From Aurantiacibacter zhengii (GTDB taxonomy: Bacteria > Pseudomonadota > Alphaproteobacteria > Sphingomonadales > Sphingomonadaceae): a stretch of DNA of 64,000 bases. Location: contig NZ_QXFL01000003.1 in NCBI RefSeq assembly GCF_003584125.1, forward strand, positions 124,001-188,000, written 5' to 3'. Shown piece after piece: positions 35,565 to 44,337 of this stretch. Position 1 is the first letter of the stretch. Each line of letters opens with the position of its first letter. The translations under genes and the position numbers were made by a program. The notes under the pieces are model-generated. The model was not told where the DNA came from. It searched no databases and saw nothing but the letters and a program-made list of their open reading frames with translations.

Positions 35565-35717
35565 TTTCCCTTTTTTGTTGGTTCCCTCAAGCGCCGGGCG
35601 GGGCACGTCCGTGTCCCTTGGCTTTCCTCGCATTGGCTCGGGCGCGCGCTTGCGCTTGCGATCGCTTTGCGATCGATACTTTCGCCAACCGTTGTCCGGT
35701 GTGTCGGTGTCGGTGAC

Positions 35718-35736
35718 GGTCCGCTACTGGCGGACC
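35718..35736 (+). other. Stem-loop upstream of the PH-domain pair
   Basis: Perfect 7-bp stem GGTCCGC / GCGGACC with a five-base loop, followed by an A-rich rather than T-rich run. It lies 52 bases before the ATG at 35788; role unclear. Confidence 0.4.
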
Positions 35737-35774
35737 GAAAAACAAAGATATCTTCCCAACAGGTGTATTGCCAT

Positions 35775-35788
35775 TATAGTGCACTGTA
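35775..35788 (+). promoter_or_regulatory. Possible -10 element giving a leaderless mRNA for the PH-domain gene
   Basis: TATAGT at 35775-35780 is seven bases ahead of the ATG at 35788, so transcription would begin at or next to the A of the start codon. No Shine-Dalgarno is visible before that ATG. No convincing -35. Confidence 0.35.
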
Positions 35789-36261
35789 TGGACACCGAAC
35801 CTCTCACCCAGCTCGATCCCGCCTATACGACCGTCATGCGGATCGAGGGGGCGATTATTGTCGCTCCGTTCCTGATCGTGGCGCTGGGACTCGGCCTGGC
35901 AGGAGCCTTTCCCGCGCCGTGGACCTGGGTCCCGATGGCCGTGCCCGTGCTGATCGCGCTGGTCTTCGTGCTGCTGGTGCCGATCAAGCGCTACCTGTCG
36001 CGCGGCTATCACATGAGCAGCGACCGGTTGCGGGTGGTGAAGGGCGTCATGTTCCATGCCGATACCGTCGTGCCGTTCAGCCGGGTGCAGCACCTCGATG
36101 TAGAGCAGGGCCCGCTGGAACGTGCATTCGGCATTGCCCGGCTGATCCTGCACACCGCGGGCACGCACAATTCCTCTGTCACGCTCCCCGGCCTGCGGCA
36201 CGGCGATGCCGTAACCATGCGTGAGGAAATCCGCGCCCACGTGAAACGCGAATCGCTGTGA
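35788..36261 (+). CDS. PH-domain membrane protein (YdbS-like, bPH2/DUF304)
   Basis: 157 residues. Two membrane helices (about residues 20-45 and 50-68) are followed by one bacterial PH (bPH2) domain starting YHMSSDRLRVVKGVMFHADTVVPFSRVQHLDVEQGPLER, with GTHNSSVTLPGLRHGDAV. Function not established; YdbS/YdbT pairs in Bacillus affect resistance to antimicrobial peptides made by neighbours. The ATG at 35788 matches the domain limit; overlaps its partner by four bases (GTGA). Confidence 0.85.
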   Translation: MDTEPLTQLDPAYTTVMRIEGAIIVAPFLIVALGLGLAGAFPAPWTWVPMAVPVLIALVFVLLVPIKRYLSRGYHMSSDRLRVVKGVMFHADTVVPFSRVQHLDVEQGPLERAFGIARLILHTAGTHNSSVTLPGLRHGDAVTMREEIRAHVKRESL

Positions 36262-37859
36262 GCGAACCGGCCGCCGATTTCTCCCCCGATAAAGGGGCCG
36301 CGCCCGACGTCGAGATGGACGAGTGGCTGCGCGTCAATCCGCTCACCATGATGGTGCATATGGCGCGCATGTTGGCGAGCGCGATCATTCCTGCGATTGC
36401 CGTTCTCTACGGTGCCGCTTCCAGCGAGCCGGATAGCGAAGGGCTGGCGGCGATCGCGCCCTGGTTCGTGCCCCTTTTCGGCGCGATACTCGGCTTCAAC
36501 CTGCTGGCCGCCTGGGTTTCGTGGTATCGGCTGCGTTACCGTGTGGGGGATACCGACGTGCGGCTGGAGCAAGGCGTCATCAGCCGCTCGGCCCGGTCCG
36601 TGCCTTACGAGCGTATCCAGGATGTGAGCCTGGAGCAGAAGCTGATCCCGCGCCTGCTGGGACTGGTGGAAGTCAAGTTCGAAACCGGCGCTGGCGGCAA
36701 GGAAGAACTGAAGCTCTCCTACGTTTCCGAGGCAGAAGGCGAGAAGCTGCGCGAAACGGTGCGCGCGCTGGTGGATGGCGAAACCGCTGCGCCTGCCGCG
36801 GGGGTGTCTGCATCTACTGGCGCGTCCCCCGGCGATATGGCAGCGGAACCTGCCGGACAGACGCTTTTCGCCATGGATACCAAGCGGCTGTTCCTGTTCG
36901 GCTTGTTCAATTTCTCGCTGGTCGTCTTCGCCGTCCTGCTGGGCGCGCTGCAGCAACTGGAGTTCCTGCTGCCGTTCGACGCGTGGGACTATATCGCCGA
37001 CATCTTCCGCGACGATCGTATCGCCGAGGCGGGGGAACTGATGAACGGGTACAGCACGTTCGCGCAGATCCTGGCCATTCTTTATGCCATCGGCGCAGTC
37101 GTGGTGGTCGGCATGGCGAGCGGCGTTGTGCGCACGTTCGTGCGCGACTGGGAGTTCCGGCTGGAGCGCACGGCCAAGGGCTTTCGCCGCCGCCGCGGTC
37201 TGCTGACGAAAACCGATGTCGTCATGCCCGTCCACCGGGTGCAGGCGCTGGTGGTCAGCACCGGCTGGCTGCGCCGCCGCTTTGGCTGGCACGGCCTGTC
37301 CTTCATCAGCCTGGCGCAGGATTCCGGCGGGGCGAACCACGATGTCGCGCCGTTTGCGCAGATGGAGGAGATCGCCCCCATTGCGCACGAAGCCGGCTTT
37401 TCGCTGCCGGACGAGCGTGCCGACTGGCGCCGGGCCAGCGCGGACTATTATTTCGACCGCGCCGTGTTGCAGGCCTTGATCCCGGCCACCGCAGGGCTTG
37501 TCCTGCTGGTGCTCGGTCACGCGATAGTGGCGGTGCTGCTGTTCGCTCTCGCCGGGTTGCTGGCGTTCGGCGAGTATTACATGTGGCGCTTCGTGCGCCA
37601 TGCGCTCGACCCGCAGCAGGTCCTTTCGCGGCGCGGCTGGCTGGCGCCGCGCGATATTATCGCCAGCCGGGTAAAGCTGCATTCGGTGGAAATTTCACAG
37701 CATCCGCTGGCACGCTGGCGCGGCTATTGCACCCTGCGCTTCGGCCTTGCGGGCGGACGGCTGGCCTTTCCCGGCCTGTCGCTGGACGATGCCCGGGAAA
37801 TGCGCCGCGCTGCGCTTGATTCCATAGCCGCCGTGGATTTCGCGAAACTGCCGCGCTGA
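36258..37859 (+). CDS. Multi-PH-domain membrane protein (YdbT-like)
   Basis: 533 residues from a GTG start that overlaps the upstream stop (GTGA). Three repeats of a helix pair plus bPH2 domain are recognisable: YRVGDTDVRLEQGVISRSARSVPYERIQDV (~95), FRLERTAKGFRRRRGLLTKTDVVMPVHRVQAL (~300) and HALDPQQVLSRRGWLAPRDIIASRVKLHSVEI (~450) (each read in shorter motifs). Membrane helices lie at about 38-90, 215-285 and 405-440. Partner of the YdbS-like protein; likely a membrane complex of unknown role. Confidence 0.85.
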   Translation: MSEPAADFSPDKGAAPDVEMDEWLRVNPLTMMVHMARMLASAIIPAIAVLYGAASSEPDSEGLAAIAPWFVPLFGAILGFNLLAAWVSWYRLRYRVGDTDVRLEQGVISRSARSVPYERIQDVSLEQKLIPRLLGLVEVKFETGAGGKEELKLSYVSEAEGEKLRETVRALVDGETAAPAAGVSASTGASPGDMAAEPAGQTLFAMDTKRLFLFGLFNFSLVVFAVLLGALQQLEFLLPFDAWDYIADIFRDDRIAEAGELMNGYSTFAQILAILYAIGAVVVVGMASGVVRTFVRDWEFRLERTAKGFRRRRGLLTKTDVVMPVHRVQALVVSTGWLRRRFGWHGLSFISLAQDSGGANHDVAPFAQMEEIAPIAHEAGFSLPDERADWRRASADYYFDRAVLQALIPATAGLVLLVLGHAIVAVLLFALAGLLAFGEYYMWRFVRHALDPQQVLSRRGWLAPRDIIASRVKLHSVEISQHPLARWRGYCTLRFGLAGGRLAFPGLSLDDAREMRRAALDSIAAVDFAKLPR

Positions 37860-37867
37860 CACAGAAA

Positions 37868-37891
37868 AGGCCCCGACACTCGCCGGGGCCT
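37868..37891 (+). terminator. Convergent terminator between the PH-domain operon and the PRC-barrel gene
   Basis: AGGCCCCG / CGGGGCCT perfect 8-bp stem with an eight-base loop, eight bases after the PH-domain stop. No long T-run. Could serve both strands. Confidence 0.7.
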
Positions 37892-37920
37892 CACCGTGTT
37901 TGATGGGTCAATGCGCGCGA

Positions 37921-38358
37921 TCAGTAGAGCACGCCGTAGTAAGCATAGACGGTTTCGCCATAGTCCCTGTTGAACTCGGGCTGTTCGTTACGCGTATAGG
38001 ACGGTGCATCCTTCAGCCGCGACTTGTCGATATTGACGACATAGCCGCCGCGCTCGGTATCGTAGTCCAGCGCGTCCCACGGGACGGGATGGTACTGCTC
38101 ACCGATGCCAAGGAAACCGCCGAAGCTCATCACCGAATATTCAACCCGGCCAGAGCGCTTGCCGATCATCAGATGATCGATCGATCCCAGCTTCTCGCCA
38201 TCGGTCGAATAGACGGATGTCCCTTCGACCTTGTTCGACGAAATCAGGTTGCCGGTCTCGTCGCGTTCGAGCGGGCGTGAACGGTCGAATTGCGTGCGGC
38301 GATCGAGCTCGCTGTCGGAATACCTGTCGCGGTTCTGCAGATCTTGCGTGTGTGTCAT
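37921..38358 (-). CDS. PRC-barrel domain protein
   Basis: 145 residues. Polar, charged N-terminus (about 1-40), then a PRC barrel (about 42-105) with SNKVEGTSVYSTDGEKLGSIDHLMI (seen as VEGTSVYSTDGEKLGSI) and GFLGIGEQYHPVPWDAL, then a Tyr-rich tail (DYGETVYAYYGVLY). Cytoplasmic. In alphaproteobacteria small PRC-barrel proteins are common members of the general stress regulon. ATG at 38358 with GAGGAGAG upstream. The EcfG-type promoter at 38491-38515 fits stress control. Confidence 0.9.
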   Translation of the reverse strand: MTHTQDLQNRDRYSDSELDRRTQFDRSRPLERDETGNLISSNKVEGTSVYSTDGEKLGSIDHLMIGKRSGRVEYSVMSFGGFLGIGEQYHPVPWDALDYDTERGGYVVNIDKSRLKDAPSYTRNEQPEFNRDYGETVYAYYGVLY

Positions 38359-38490
38359 GGGTCTCTCCTCTTTCCAGGGGCCGATGACGGATTGCTGGTA
38401 TGAAATTCCCCGGTAGTAATCCTGCAAGGCTTCGACTCGTGATCTACGAGGAGCGCGGAACGCCGGGGGTCATCGGTCTCTCACTAAATC

Positions 38491-38515
38491 AACGCGGGGC
38501 GCTGGGCCATGTTCC
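38491..38515 (-). promoter_or_regulatory. EcfG-type general stress promoter of the PRC-barrel gene
   Basis: On the minus strand GGAAC (38515-38511), 16 bases, CGTT (38494-38491), an exact consensus match. The leader to the ATG at 38358 would be about 125 bases, which is long, so a second promoter may exist. Confidence 0.65.
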
Positions 38516-38533
38516 GAAAAAGCGCTGCAAATT

Positions 38534-38547
38534 CCGCTAATTAGCGG
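38534..38547. other. 14-bp perfect palindrome next to the GNAT stop codon
   Basis: CCGCTAATTAGCGG directly follows the stop codon of the minus-strand GNAT gene and lies 19 bases from the -35 of the PRC-barrel promoter. It could be a short terminator stem or a protein-binding operator. Confidence 0.45.
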
Positions 38548-38844
38548 TTAGCTTTCGATGTCGGCGCGCACGTCTGCCCATTCAGGATGCTTGCGGAATT
38601 GTACCGCGACGTAGGGGCACTGCGGCACGATGGTGAAACCTTTGTCGCGCGCGTCCTGCACCATGAATTCCACCAAGTCGAAGGCGATGCCTTTGCCGCG
38701 CGCGGCGGGCGGGGTGAACGTATGGTCGGCGATGCGCGCCTCACCCCGCGCCGTCCACATCAGTTCGGCGGGCTGGTCGCTGCCTTCCACGTCCACGCGA
38801 TAGGCGCCGTGGGTGGTCTCATCGGTGACTTCGATATCGGACAT
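38548..38844 (-). CDS. Small GNAT-fold acetyltransferase (YjdJ/NATD1-type)
   Basis: 98 residues, the length of the compact GNAT_like family. Core: HGAYRVDVEGSDQPAELMWT, then ADHTFTPPAARGKGIAFDLVEFMVQDARDKG containing the acetyl-CoA loop ARGKGIA, and IVPQCPYVAVQFRKHPEW, the family's conserved C-terminal block. Substrate unknown. ATG at 38844 with AAGGAG upstream. The EcfG-type promoter at 38866-38891 is placed to give a leader of only ~15 bases. Confidence 0.9.
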   Translation of the reverse strand: MSDIEVTDETTHGAYRVDVEGSDQPAELMWTARGEARIADHTFTPPAARGKGIAFDLVEFMVQDARDKGFTIVPQCPYVAVQFRKHPEWADVRADIES

Positions 38845-38865
38845 GAATTTCTCCTTCTTGCGCTG

Positions 38866-38891
38866 AACGTCGGCCACGGCCATGGCGTTCC
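38866..38891 (-). promoter_or_regulatory. EcfG-type general stress promoter of the small GNAT gene
   Basis: On the minus strand GGAAC (38891-38887), 17 bases, CGTT (38869-38866), matching the N17 variant of the consensus. The -10 is 22 bases before the ATG at 38844; the -35 nearly touches the divergent aldolase gene (38895). Confidence 0.62.
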
Positions 38892-38894
38892 GCG

Positions 38895-39890
38895 ATGCAG
38901 TTCATGTCCGACAACGCCGCACCCGTCCATCCGCGCCTGTGGGATGCCATGCGCGCGGCCGATGCGCCCGATACCCCCTACGATACCGACGCGCTCAGCC
39001 GCGAGCTGGACGCACGCTTTTCCGCCCTGTTCGGGCGCGATTGCGCGGCCCTGTGGGTGGCGACGGGCACGGCGGCAAACTGCCTGGCGCTGGCGACGAT
39101 GGTTGATCCGCACGGCGGTGTCGTCTGCCATGAAGAGGCGCACATCGAGATGGACGAATGCGGCGCGCCCGGCTTCTATTTGCACGGGGCGAAGCTGCTG
39201 CTTGCGGAAGGCAAGGGCGCGAAGCTGACGCCCGATACGATCTCCACGGTGCTGGCAGGCATCACGCGCGGGGTGCACCAGGTCCCAGCGCAGGCGATCT
39301 CGGTCACGCAGGCGAGCGAATACGGGCTTTGCTATGAACCGGGGGAAGTCGCAGCCATCGGCGCGCTTGCCGATGCGTACGGCCTTGGCCTGCACATGGA
39401 TGGCGCGCGCTTCGGCAATGCCTGTGCCTACCTCGATACCGCGCCTGCCGAGGTGGCCGGACCTGTCGACGCTCTCAGTCTCGGCTTTGTGAAGAACGGC
39501 GGCATGGGGGCCGAAGCGGTGGTGCTGTTCGACACCGAAAAGGCGGACATGATCCGCTTCCGACGCAAGCGCGCCGGCCACCTGCAAAGCAAGGGACGCT
39601 ACCTTGCCGCGCAGATCCACGCCATGCTGGACGACGATCTGTGGCTGGAGAATGCCCGCGCCGCCAATGCGGCGGCCGCGATCATCGCCGAAAGGGCGGG
39701 CCATCGGCTGGTCTATCCCGCGCAGATCAACGAACTGTTCGTGGCGATGACGGCCGAAGAGCGCGCCGCCGTGCGCGAACAGGGTTTTTCGTTCTACGAC
39801 TGGGACGATACCTGCGTCCGGCTGGTAACGAACTGGGCGACCGACCCCGACCACGCCCGCGCGCTGGGCAAGGCGATTGCCTCGCTGTGA
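38895..39890 (+). CDS. Low-specificity L-threonine aldolase family (PLP lyase)
   Basis: 331 residues, fold type I PLP enzyme. Cleaves beta-hydroxy amino acids such as threonine to glycine and acetaldehyde. ALWVATGTAANCLAL binds phosphate, LHMDGARFGNA holds the cofactor-ring Asp/Arg, and Lys200 in SLGFVKNGGMGAEAVV is the likely Schiff-base lysine; this variant resembles the Pseudomonas-type enzyme rather than E. coli LtaE. Start at 38895 (alternative 38904); neither has a clear ribosome binding site. The stop overlaps a GTG start of the next gene. Confidence 0.88.
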   Translation: MQFMSDNAAPVHPRLWDAMRAADAPDTPYDTDALSRELDARFSALFGRDCAALWVATGTAANCLALATMVDPHGGVVCHEEAHIEMDECGAPGFYLHGAKLLLAEGKGAKLTPDTISTVLAGITRGVHQVPAQAISVTQASEYGLCYEPGEVAAIGALADAYGLGLHMDGARFGNACAYLDTAPAEVAGPVDALSLGFVKNGGMGAEAVVLFDTEKADMIRFRRKRAGHLQSKGRYLAAQIHAMLDDDLWLENARAANAAAAIIAERAGHRLVYPAQINELFVAMTAEERAAVREQGFSFYDWDDTCVRLVTNWATDPDHARALGKAIASL

Positions 39891-40864
39891 GCGCAGCGCA
39901 GTCTCCCATGCTGAGCTGGCGGGTGATCCTGCCTTTCGTGCTGACCGGCACGATATGGGGTTCCACCTGGTTCGTCATAACCGGGCAGATCAGCGGCGTG
40001 CCCGCGGCATGGTCGGTGTTCTACCGTTTCGCACTCGCCACTCCGGCGCTGTTCCTCGTCGCCGCGGCGATGAAGCGACGCCTGCGGCTGACCGGGCCCG
40101 AGCAGATGCTGGCGCTGGGCGTCGGTATCGCCCAGTTCAGTGGAAATTTCCTGTTCGTCTATCATGCCGAGCTCTACGTGACATCGGGCATCGTCGCGAT
40201 GATGTTCGCGCTGCTGATGGTGCCCAATGCGGCCTTTGCGCGCATTTTCCTGGGCGAACGGGTGCAGGGCGGTTTCATCCTAGGCAGCATGGTCGCGATT
40301 GTCGGGGTGTCGTTCCTGCTGTGGCACGAATGGCAGGCGAACCCAGATGCCGGCGTGATCGGCGGCAACGTGGGGCTGGGCATCGTGCTGGCGTTGGTGG
40401 GCATCCTCGCCGCCTCGCTCGCCAACGTGATCCAGGCGAACCCGACCGGGCGCGCCGTGCCCATGGTCAGCCTGCTGGCCTGGGCGATGCTTTACGGCAC
40501 CATATTCGACCTCGGCTTTGCGTGGGTGACCGCCGGACCGCCTCCCGTTCCCGAAAGTGCGAGCTATTGGGGCGGCATCGTCTATCTTGCGCTGATCGGG
40601 TCGGTGGTGACTTTCCCGCTGCACTACAACCTGGTGCGCGAAATCGGTGCGGGCCGGGCGGCGTACAATTCGATCATCACCATCTCCGTCGCGATGCTGC
40701 TTTCGACCCTGTTTGAAGGCTACCAGTGGACCGTGCTGACGGCGAGCGGGATGGTGCTGGCCATTGCCGGAATGGTGCTGGCCCTGCGCGCGCGGCGGCA
40801 GAAGGGCGTGCAGGTGCAGCAGTCGGGCCGTCTTCGAGAGGCACCGTCAGAAAAGGTCGAGTAA
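39887..40864 (+). CDS. DMT superfamily transporter (EamA family)
   Basis: 325 residues with about ten membrane helices arranged as two EamA repeats: the first starts LPFVLTGTIWGSTWFVI, the second about VGLGIVLALVGILAASLANVIQ. EamA proteins export amino acids or other metabolites; substrate unknown. The GTG at 39887 overlaps the aldolase stop (GTGA); an ATG at 39908 is also possible. Coupling to a threonine aldolase suggests amino-acid-related export, an inference. Its end overlaps the convergent epimerase by 18 bases. Confidence 0.87.
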   Translation: MSAAQSPMLSWRVILPFVLTGTIWGSTWFVITGQISGVPAAWSVFYRFALATPALFLVAAAMKRRLRLTGPEQMLALGVGIAQFSGNFLFVYHAELYVTSGIVAMMFALLMVPNAAFARIFLGERVQGGFILGSMVAIVGVSFLLWHEWQANPDAGVIGGNVGLGIVLALVGILAASLANVIQANPTGRAVPMVSLLAWAMLYGTIFDLGFAWVTAGPPPVPESASYWGGIVYLALIGSVVTFPLHYNLVREIGAGRAAYNSIITISVAMLLSTLFEGYQWTVLTASGMVLAIAGMVLALRARRQKGVQVQQSGRLREAPSEKVE

Positions 40865-41629
40865 TCCCTCGCGGTAGGTAGGATAGGCAGGCTCCCAACC
40901 CAGCACCCGCCTCGCCTTGCCGTTCGCGACGCGGCGGTTCTCGGCATAGAAACCGCGCGCCATGGGCGACAGACCCGCTTCCTCGATCGACTGCAGCGGT
41001 GGCGGCTCGACGCCCAACAGGTCGCAGGCATATTCGACCAGCACGTTCTGGCTGCACGGCAAGTTGTCCGCGAGGTTGTAGGCGCCCGAGGGTGCTTCGC
41101 TGGTCAGGGCGGCCATGACGCCGCTGGCGATATCGTCCACGTGCACCCGGCTGAAGACCTGCCCCGGCAGGTCGATCCGATGGGCCTTGCCGTCCTGCAC
41201 CCGGTCCAGGATCGAACGTCCCGGCCCGTAGATCCCCGGCAGGCGGAAAACGCGCGCGCCGAGTTTCAGCCACAAGGCATCTGCATCGCTGCGCGCCGTG
41301 CGCCTGCCCGAACCGGTGGGCGAAGCCTCATCGACCCATGCGCCGCCTGTATCGCCGTATACCCCGGTGGAGGACAGGTAGCCGTACCACGCGCGCGGAA
41401 AGTCCCGTCCGTAGGCGTCAAGCACCGGGTCGAGGCCGCTTTCCCTGTCCGGCGGGACGGAGGACAGCACGTGGCTCGCCTTCTCCAGTGCCGCGATCAC
41501 CGATTCGCGGTCGGCAAACTCCACGTCGCCGTCCGAACCGGTCGCGTTGACAGTCCATCCCGCGGCCTTTGCAGAGGCAGCAATGCGTTTTGCAGTATAA
41601 CCGAGGCCGAATATGAACAGATGCGTCAT
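40847..41629 (-). CDS. NAD(P)-dependent epimerase/SDR-like protein (YeeZ-like)
   Basis: 260 residues. N-terminal Rossmann motif LFIFGLGYTAKRIA (GxGxxA/G), middle active-site region WYGYLSSTGVYGDTGG (Ser/Thr with YxxxK-like spacing not obvious), then FRLPGIYGPGRS and VHVDDIASGVMAAL, typical of extended SDR proteins of the YeeZ type. Substrate unknown. ATG at 41629 rather than an in-frame upstream start. Divergent from pepN. Confidence 0.82.
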   Translation of the reverse strand: MTHLFIFGLGYTAKRIAASAKAAGWTVNATGSDGDVEFADRESVIAALEKASHVLSSVPPDRESGLDPVLDAYGRDFPRAWYGYLSSTGVYGDTGGAWVDEASPTGSGRRTARSDADALWLKLGARVFRLPGIYGPGRSILDRVQDGKAHRIDLPGQVFSRVHVDDIASGVMAALTSEAPSGAYNLADNLPCSQNVLVEYACDLLGVEPPPLQSIEEAGLSPMARGFYAENRRVANGKARRVLGWEPAYPTYREGLLDLF

Positions 41630-41682
41630 CTCGTGCGTTCTACCCTCTCGACGCGCCAAAGGAAGAAATTTAGGTCAGACCC

Positions 41683-44337
41683 ATGGATATCGCCCGCACC
41701 CCCTCGACGCCAGACGGCAACCCCGAACTCGCGGATGCCGCGCCCACCCCGCAGGATCCGCCCACCATCCGGCGCGAGGATTACAAACCGTTCGCGTGGC
41801 TGGTGCCCGAGGTTTCCCTGCAATTCGAACTCGGACTGGAGGCCACCCGCGTGGTCTCCACCCTGACGGTGGCGCGCAATGCCAAGGCCGATCCATCACC
41901 GATGATACGCCTCAATGGCGACGGGCTGGAAGTGGTGTCGGTAAAGGTTGACGGTGAGCCTTCGAATAGCTGGACGATGGACGGCGATGATCTGCTGGTG
42001 ACCCTGCCGGGCGATGCGCACGAGATTACCGTGGCAACCGAGATAGACCCCTCGGCCAACACCCAGCTGATGGGTCTCTATGCCTCCGACGGGATGCTGT
42101 GCACCCAGTGCGAGGCAGAGGGTTTCCGCCGCATAACCTTCTTCCCCGACCGGCCCGATGTGCTTTCCACCTACCGCGTTCGCATGACGGGCAGTGCGGA
42201 GACATTCCCGGTCCTGCTGTGCAACGGCAACCTGGAAGCGACCGGCACGAACGATGATGGGACCCACTGGGCCGAGTGGCACGATCCCTGGCCCAAGCCG
42301 AGCTATCTGTTCGCGCTGGTGGCGGGGCAGCTGGTCGCCAACACCGACAGCTTCACCACGATGAACGGGCGCGAGGTGACGCTGAACATCTACGTGCGCG
42401 AAGGCGACCTTGGACGTACCGGCCACGCGATGGAATCGCTCAAGCGTTCGATGAAGTGGGACGAGGAGACGTTCGGGCGCGAATACGATCTCGACCTGTT
42501 CAACATTGTCGCCGTTTCCGATTTCAACATGGGCGCGATGGAGAACAAGGGCCTCAACGTGTTCAACACGAAATACGTGCTGGCCGATGAGGATACCGCG
42601 ACAGATGGCGATTTCGACGGCGTCGAAGGCGTAATCGCGCACGAATACTTCCACAACTGGTCGGGCAACCGCGTGACCTGCCGCGACTGGTTCCAGCTTT
42701 CGCTGAAGGAAGGCTTCACCGTGCTGCGCGACCAGTTGTTCAGCCAAGACATGGGCAGCGAACCGGTGAAGCGGATCGAAGATGTGAGGGTGCTGCGCGG
42801 GGCGCAGTTCCCCGAGGATTCCGGCCCGCTGGCGCACCCCATCCGGCCCGACAGCTACCGCGAGATCAGCAACTTCTATACCGCCACCGTCTACAACAAG
42901 GGCGCAGAGGTCATCCGCATGATGCGCACGATGGCCGGCGAGGAAGCTTTCCGCAAAGGCACGGACCTCTATTTCGAACGGCACGATGGCGAGGCCGCGA
43001 CCTGCGAGGATTTCGTCAGGGCTATCGAGGATGGTGCTGGCATGGACCTCCAGCAGTTCCGTCTCTGGTACTCGCAGGCGGGCACGCCGAAGGTTTCCGT
43101 GCAGCTGGAACATGACGGCGACACGGCCACGCTGCACCTGTCGCAGCAGGTGCCGGCAACGCCCGGCCAGCCAGACAAGCAGCCGATGCCGATCCCTCTC
43201 AAGCTTGCCCTGTTCGACCGCGAAAGCGGACGGCACAGCGGCGAGGAACTGGTGGTGCTCGACAAGGCCGAAGACACCTTCACCTTCGGCGGTTTCGCCA
43301 GCAAGCCCGTCCTCTCGATCAATCGCGGCTTTTCCGCACCCGTCACGATCGAGCGCGACATTTCCGGCGAGGAACTGGTGTTCCTGGCCGCGCAGGACGA
43401 CGATCCCTTCGCCCGCTACGAGGCGTTGCAGGACCTGGTCGTCAGCCATCTCAAGCAGGCCGTGGAAGGTGAACTTGACGACGCCGCCCGCACCGAGGCG
43501 CGCAACGCAATCGCCGGAGCTTTCCGCGCAGTGCTCGTGGACGAAAACCTCGATGACCTGATGCGGGGTGAACTGCTGGTTCTGCCAAGCGAGACCTATC
43601 TGGCAGAGACCATGCGGATTGCCGATCCGGGCCGTATCCACGAGGAACGCCAGGCGTTGCGTGCTGCTATCGGTATTGCGCTGGAGGATGAGCTGGCAGC
43701 AGAGTATCAGACTGCGGCATCGGTACCGTCCGACCTGAGCGCCGAGGCGCGGGGAGCCCGCAAGGTGAAGACGCAGGCTTTGCTCTACCTCGCAGCAGGC
43801 AATCCGGAACGTGGCCGCGAGCTGGCATGGGAGCAGTATCGCAATGCCCGAAACATGACCGACCGGCAGGGCGCGCTGATGGTATTGGCGGGCATGTCCG
43901 GTATCGAGCGGACCAATGCGCTGCTCGATTTCTACAACCGCTACAAGGGCAATGCACTGGTGGTGGACAAGTGGTTCGCCCTGCAGGCAAGCTCCATGCA
44001 TCCCGATGTTCTGGAGCATGTGAAGGCCCTGGCCGACCACCCGCAGTTCACCTTGCGAAACCCCAATCGTGCGCGCTCCCTTTATATGGCCTTCGCTCAC
44101 AATCCGCATGGCTTCCACGCCGAGGATGGTGAAGGTTACAGGCTGATCGCAGACGTGATTCTCGCGCTCGATCCGATCAATCCGCAGACCGCCGCGCGCT
44201 TCGTGCCGCAACTGGGCCGTTGGCGCCGGATCGAGCCGAAGCGTTCGGCGATGATGAAGGCCCAGCTGGAGCGCATTGCCGAGGCCCCCAAGCTGTCGCG
44301 CGATACATACGAGCAGGTTAGTCGCAGCCTTGGGTAA
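41683..44337 (+). CDS. pepN: Aminopeptidase N (M1 zinc metallopeptidase)
   Basis: 884 residues, the usual length of bacterial PepN. The exopeptidase signature GAMENKGLNVFN is followed by the zinc-binding HEYFHNWSGNR (HExxH at about residues 320-324) and the second-ligand region LSLKEGFTVLRDQLFS; CTQCEAEGFRRITFF and the C-terminal helical domain of the E. coli PepN type complete it. Removes N-terminal residues from peptides in the cytoplasm or periplasm; no signal peptide is seen here. The stop lies within the likely start region of pgeF. Confidence 0.96.
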   Translation: MDIARTPSTPDGNPELADAAPTPQDPPTIRREDYKPFAWLVPEVSLQFELGLEATRVVSTLTVARNAKADPSPMIRLNGDGLEVVSVKVDGEPSNSWTMDGDDLLVTLPGDAHEITVATEIDPSANTQLMGLYASDGMLCTQCEAEGFRRITFFPDRPDVLSTYRVRMTGSAETFPVLLCNGNLEATGTNDDGTHWAEWHDPWPKPSYLFALVAGQLVANTDSFTTMNGREVTLNIYVREGDLGRTGHAMESLKRSMKWDEETFGREYDLDLFNIVAVSDFNMGAMENKGLNVFNTKYVLADEDTATDGDFDGVEGVIAHEYFHNWSGNRVTCRDWFQLSLKEGFTVLRDQLFSQDMGSEPVKRIEDVRVLRGAQFPEDSGPLAHPIRPDSYREISNFYTATVYNKGAEVIRMMRTMAGEEAFRKGTDLYFERHDGEAATCEDFVRAIEDGAGMDLQQFRLWYSQAGTPKVSVQLEHDGDTATLHLSQQVPATPGQPDKQPMPIPLKLALFDRESGRHSGEELVVLDKAEDTFTFGGFASKPVLSINRGFSAPVTIERDISGEELVFLAAQDDDPFARYEALQDLVVSHLKQAVEGELDDAARTEARNAIAGAFRAVLVDENLDDLMRGELLVLPSETYLAETMRIADPGRIHEERQALRAAIGIALEDELAAEYQTAASVPSDLSAEARGARKVKTQALLYLAAGNPERGRELAWEQYRNARNMTDRQGALMVLAGMSGIERTNALLDFYNRYKGNALVVDKWFALQASSMHPDVLEHVKALADHPQFTLRNPNRARSLYMAFAHNPHGFHAEDGEGYRLIADVILALDPINPQTAARFVPQLGRWRRIEPKRSAMMKAQLERIAEAPKLSRDTYEQVSRSLG

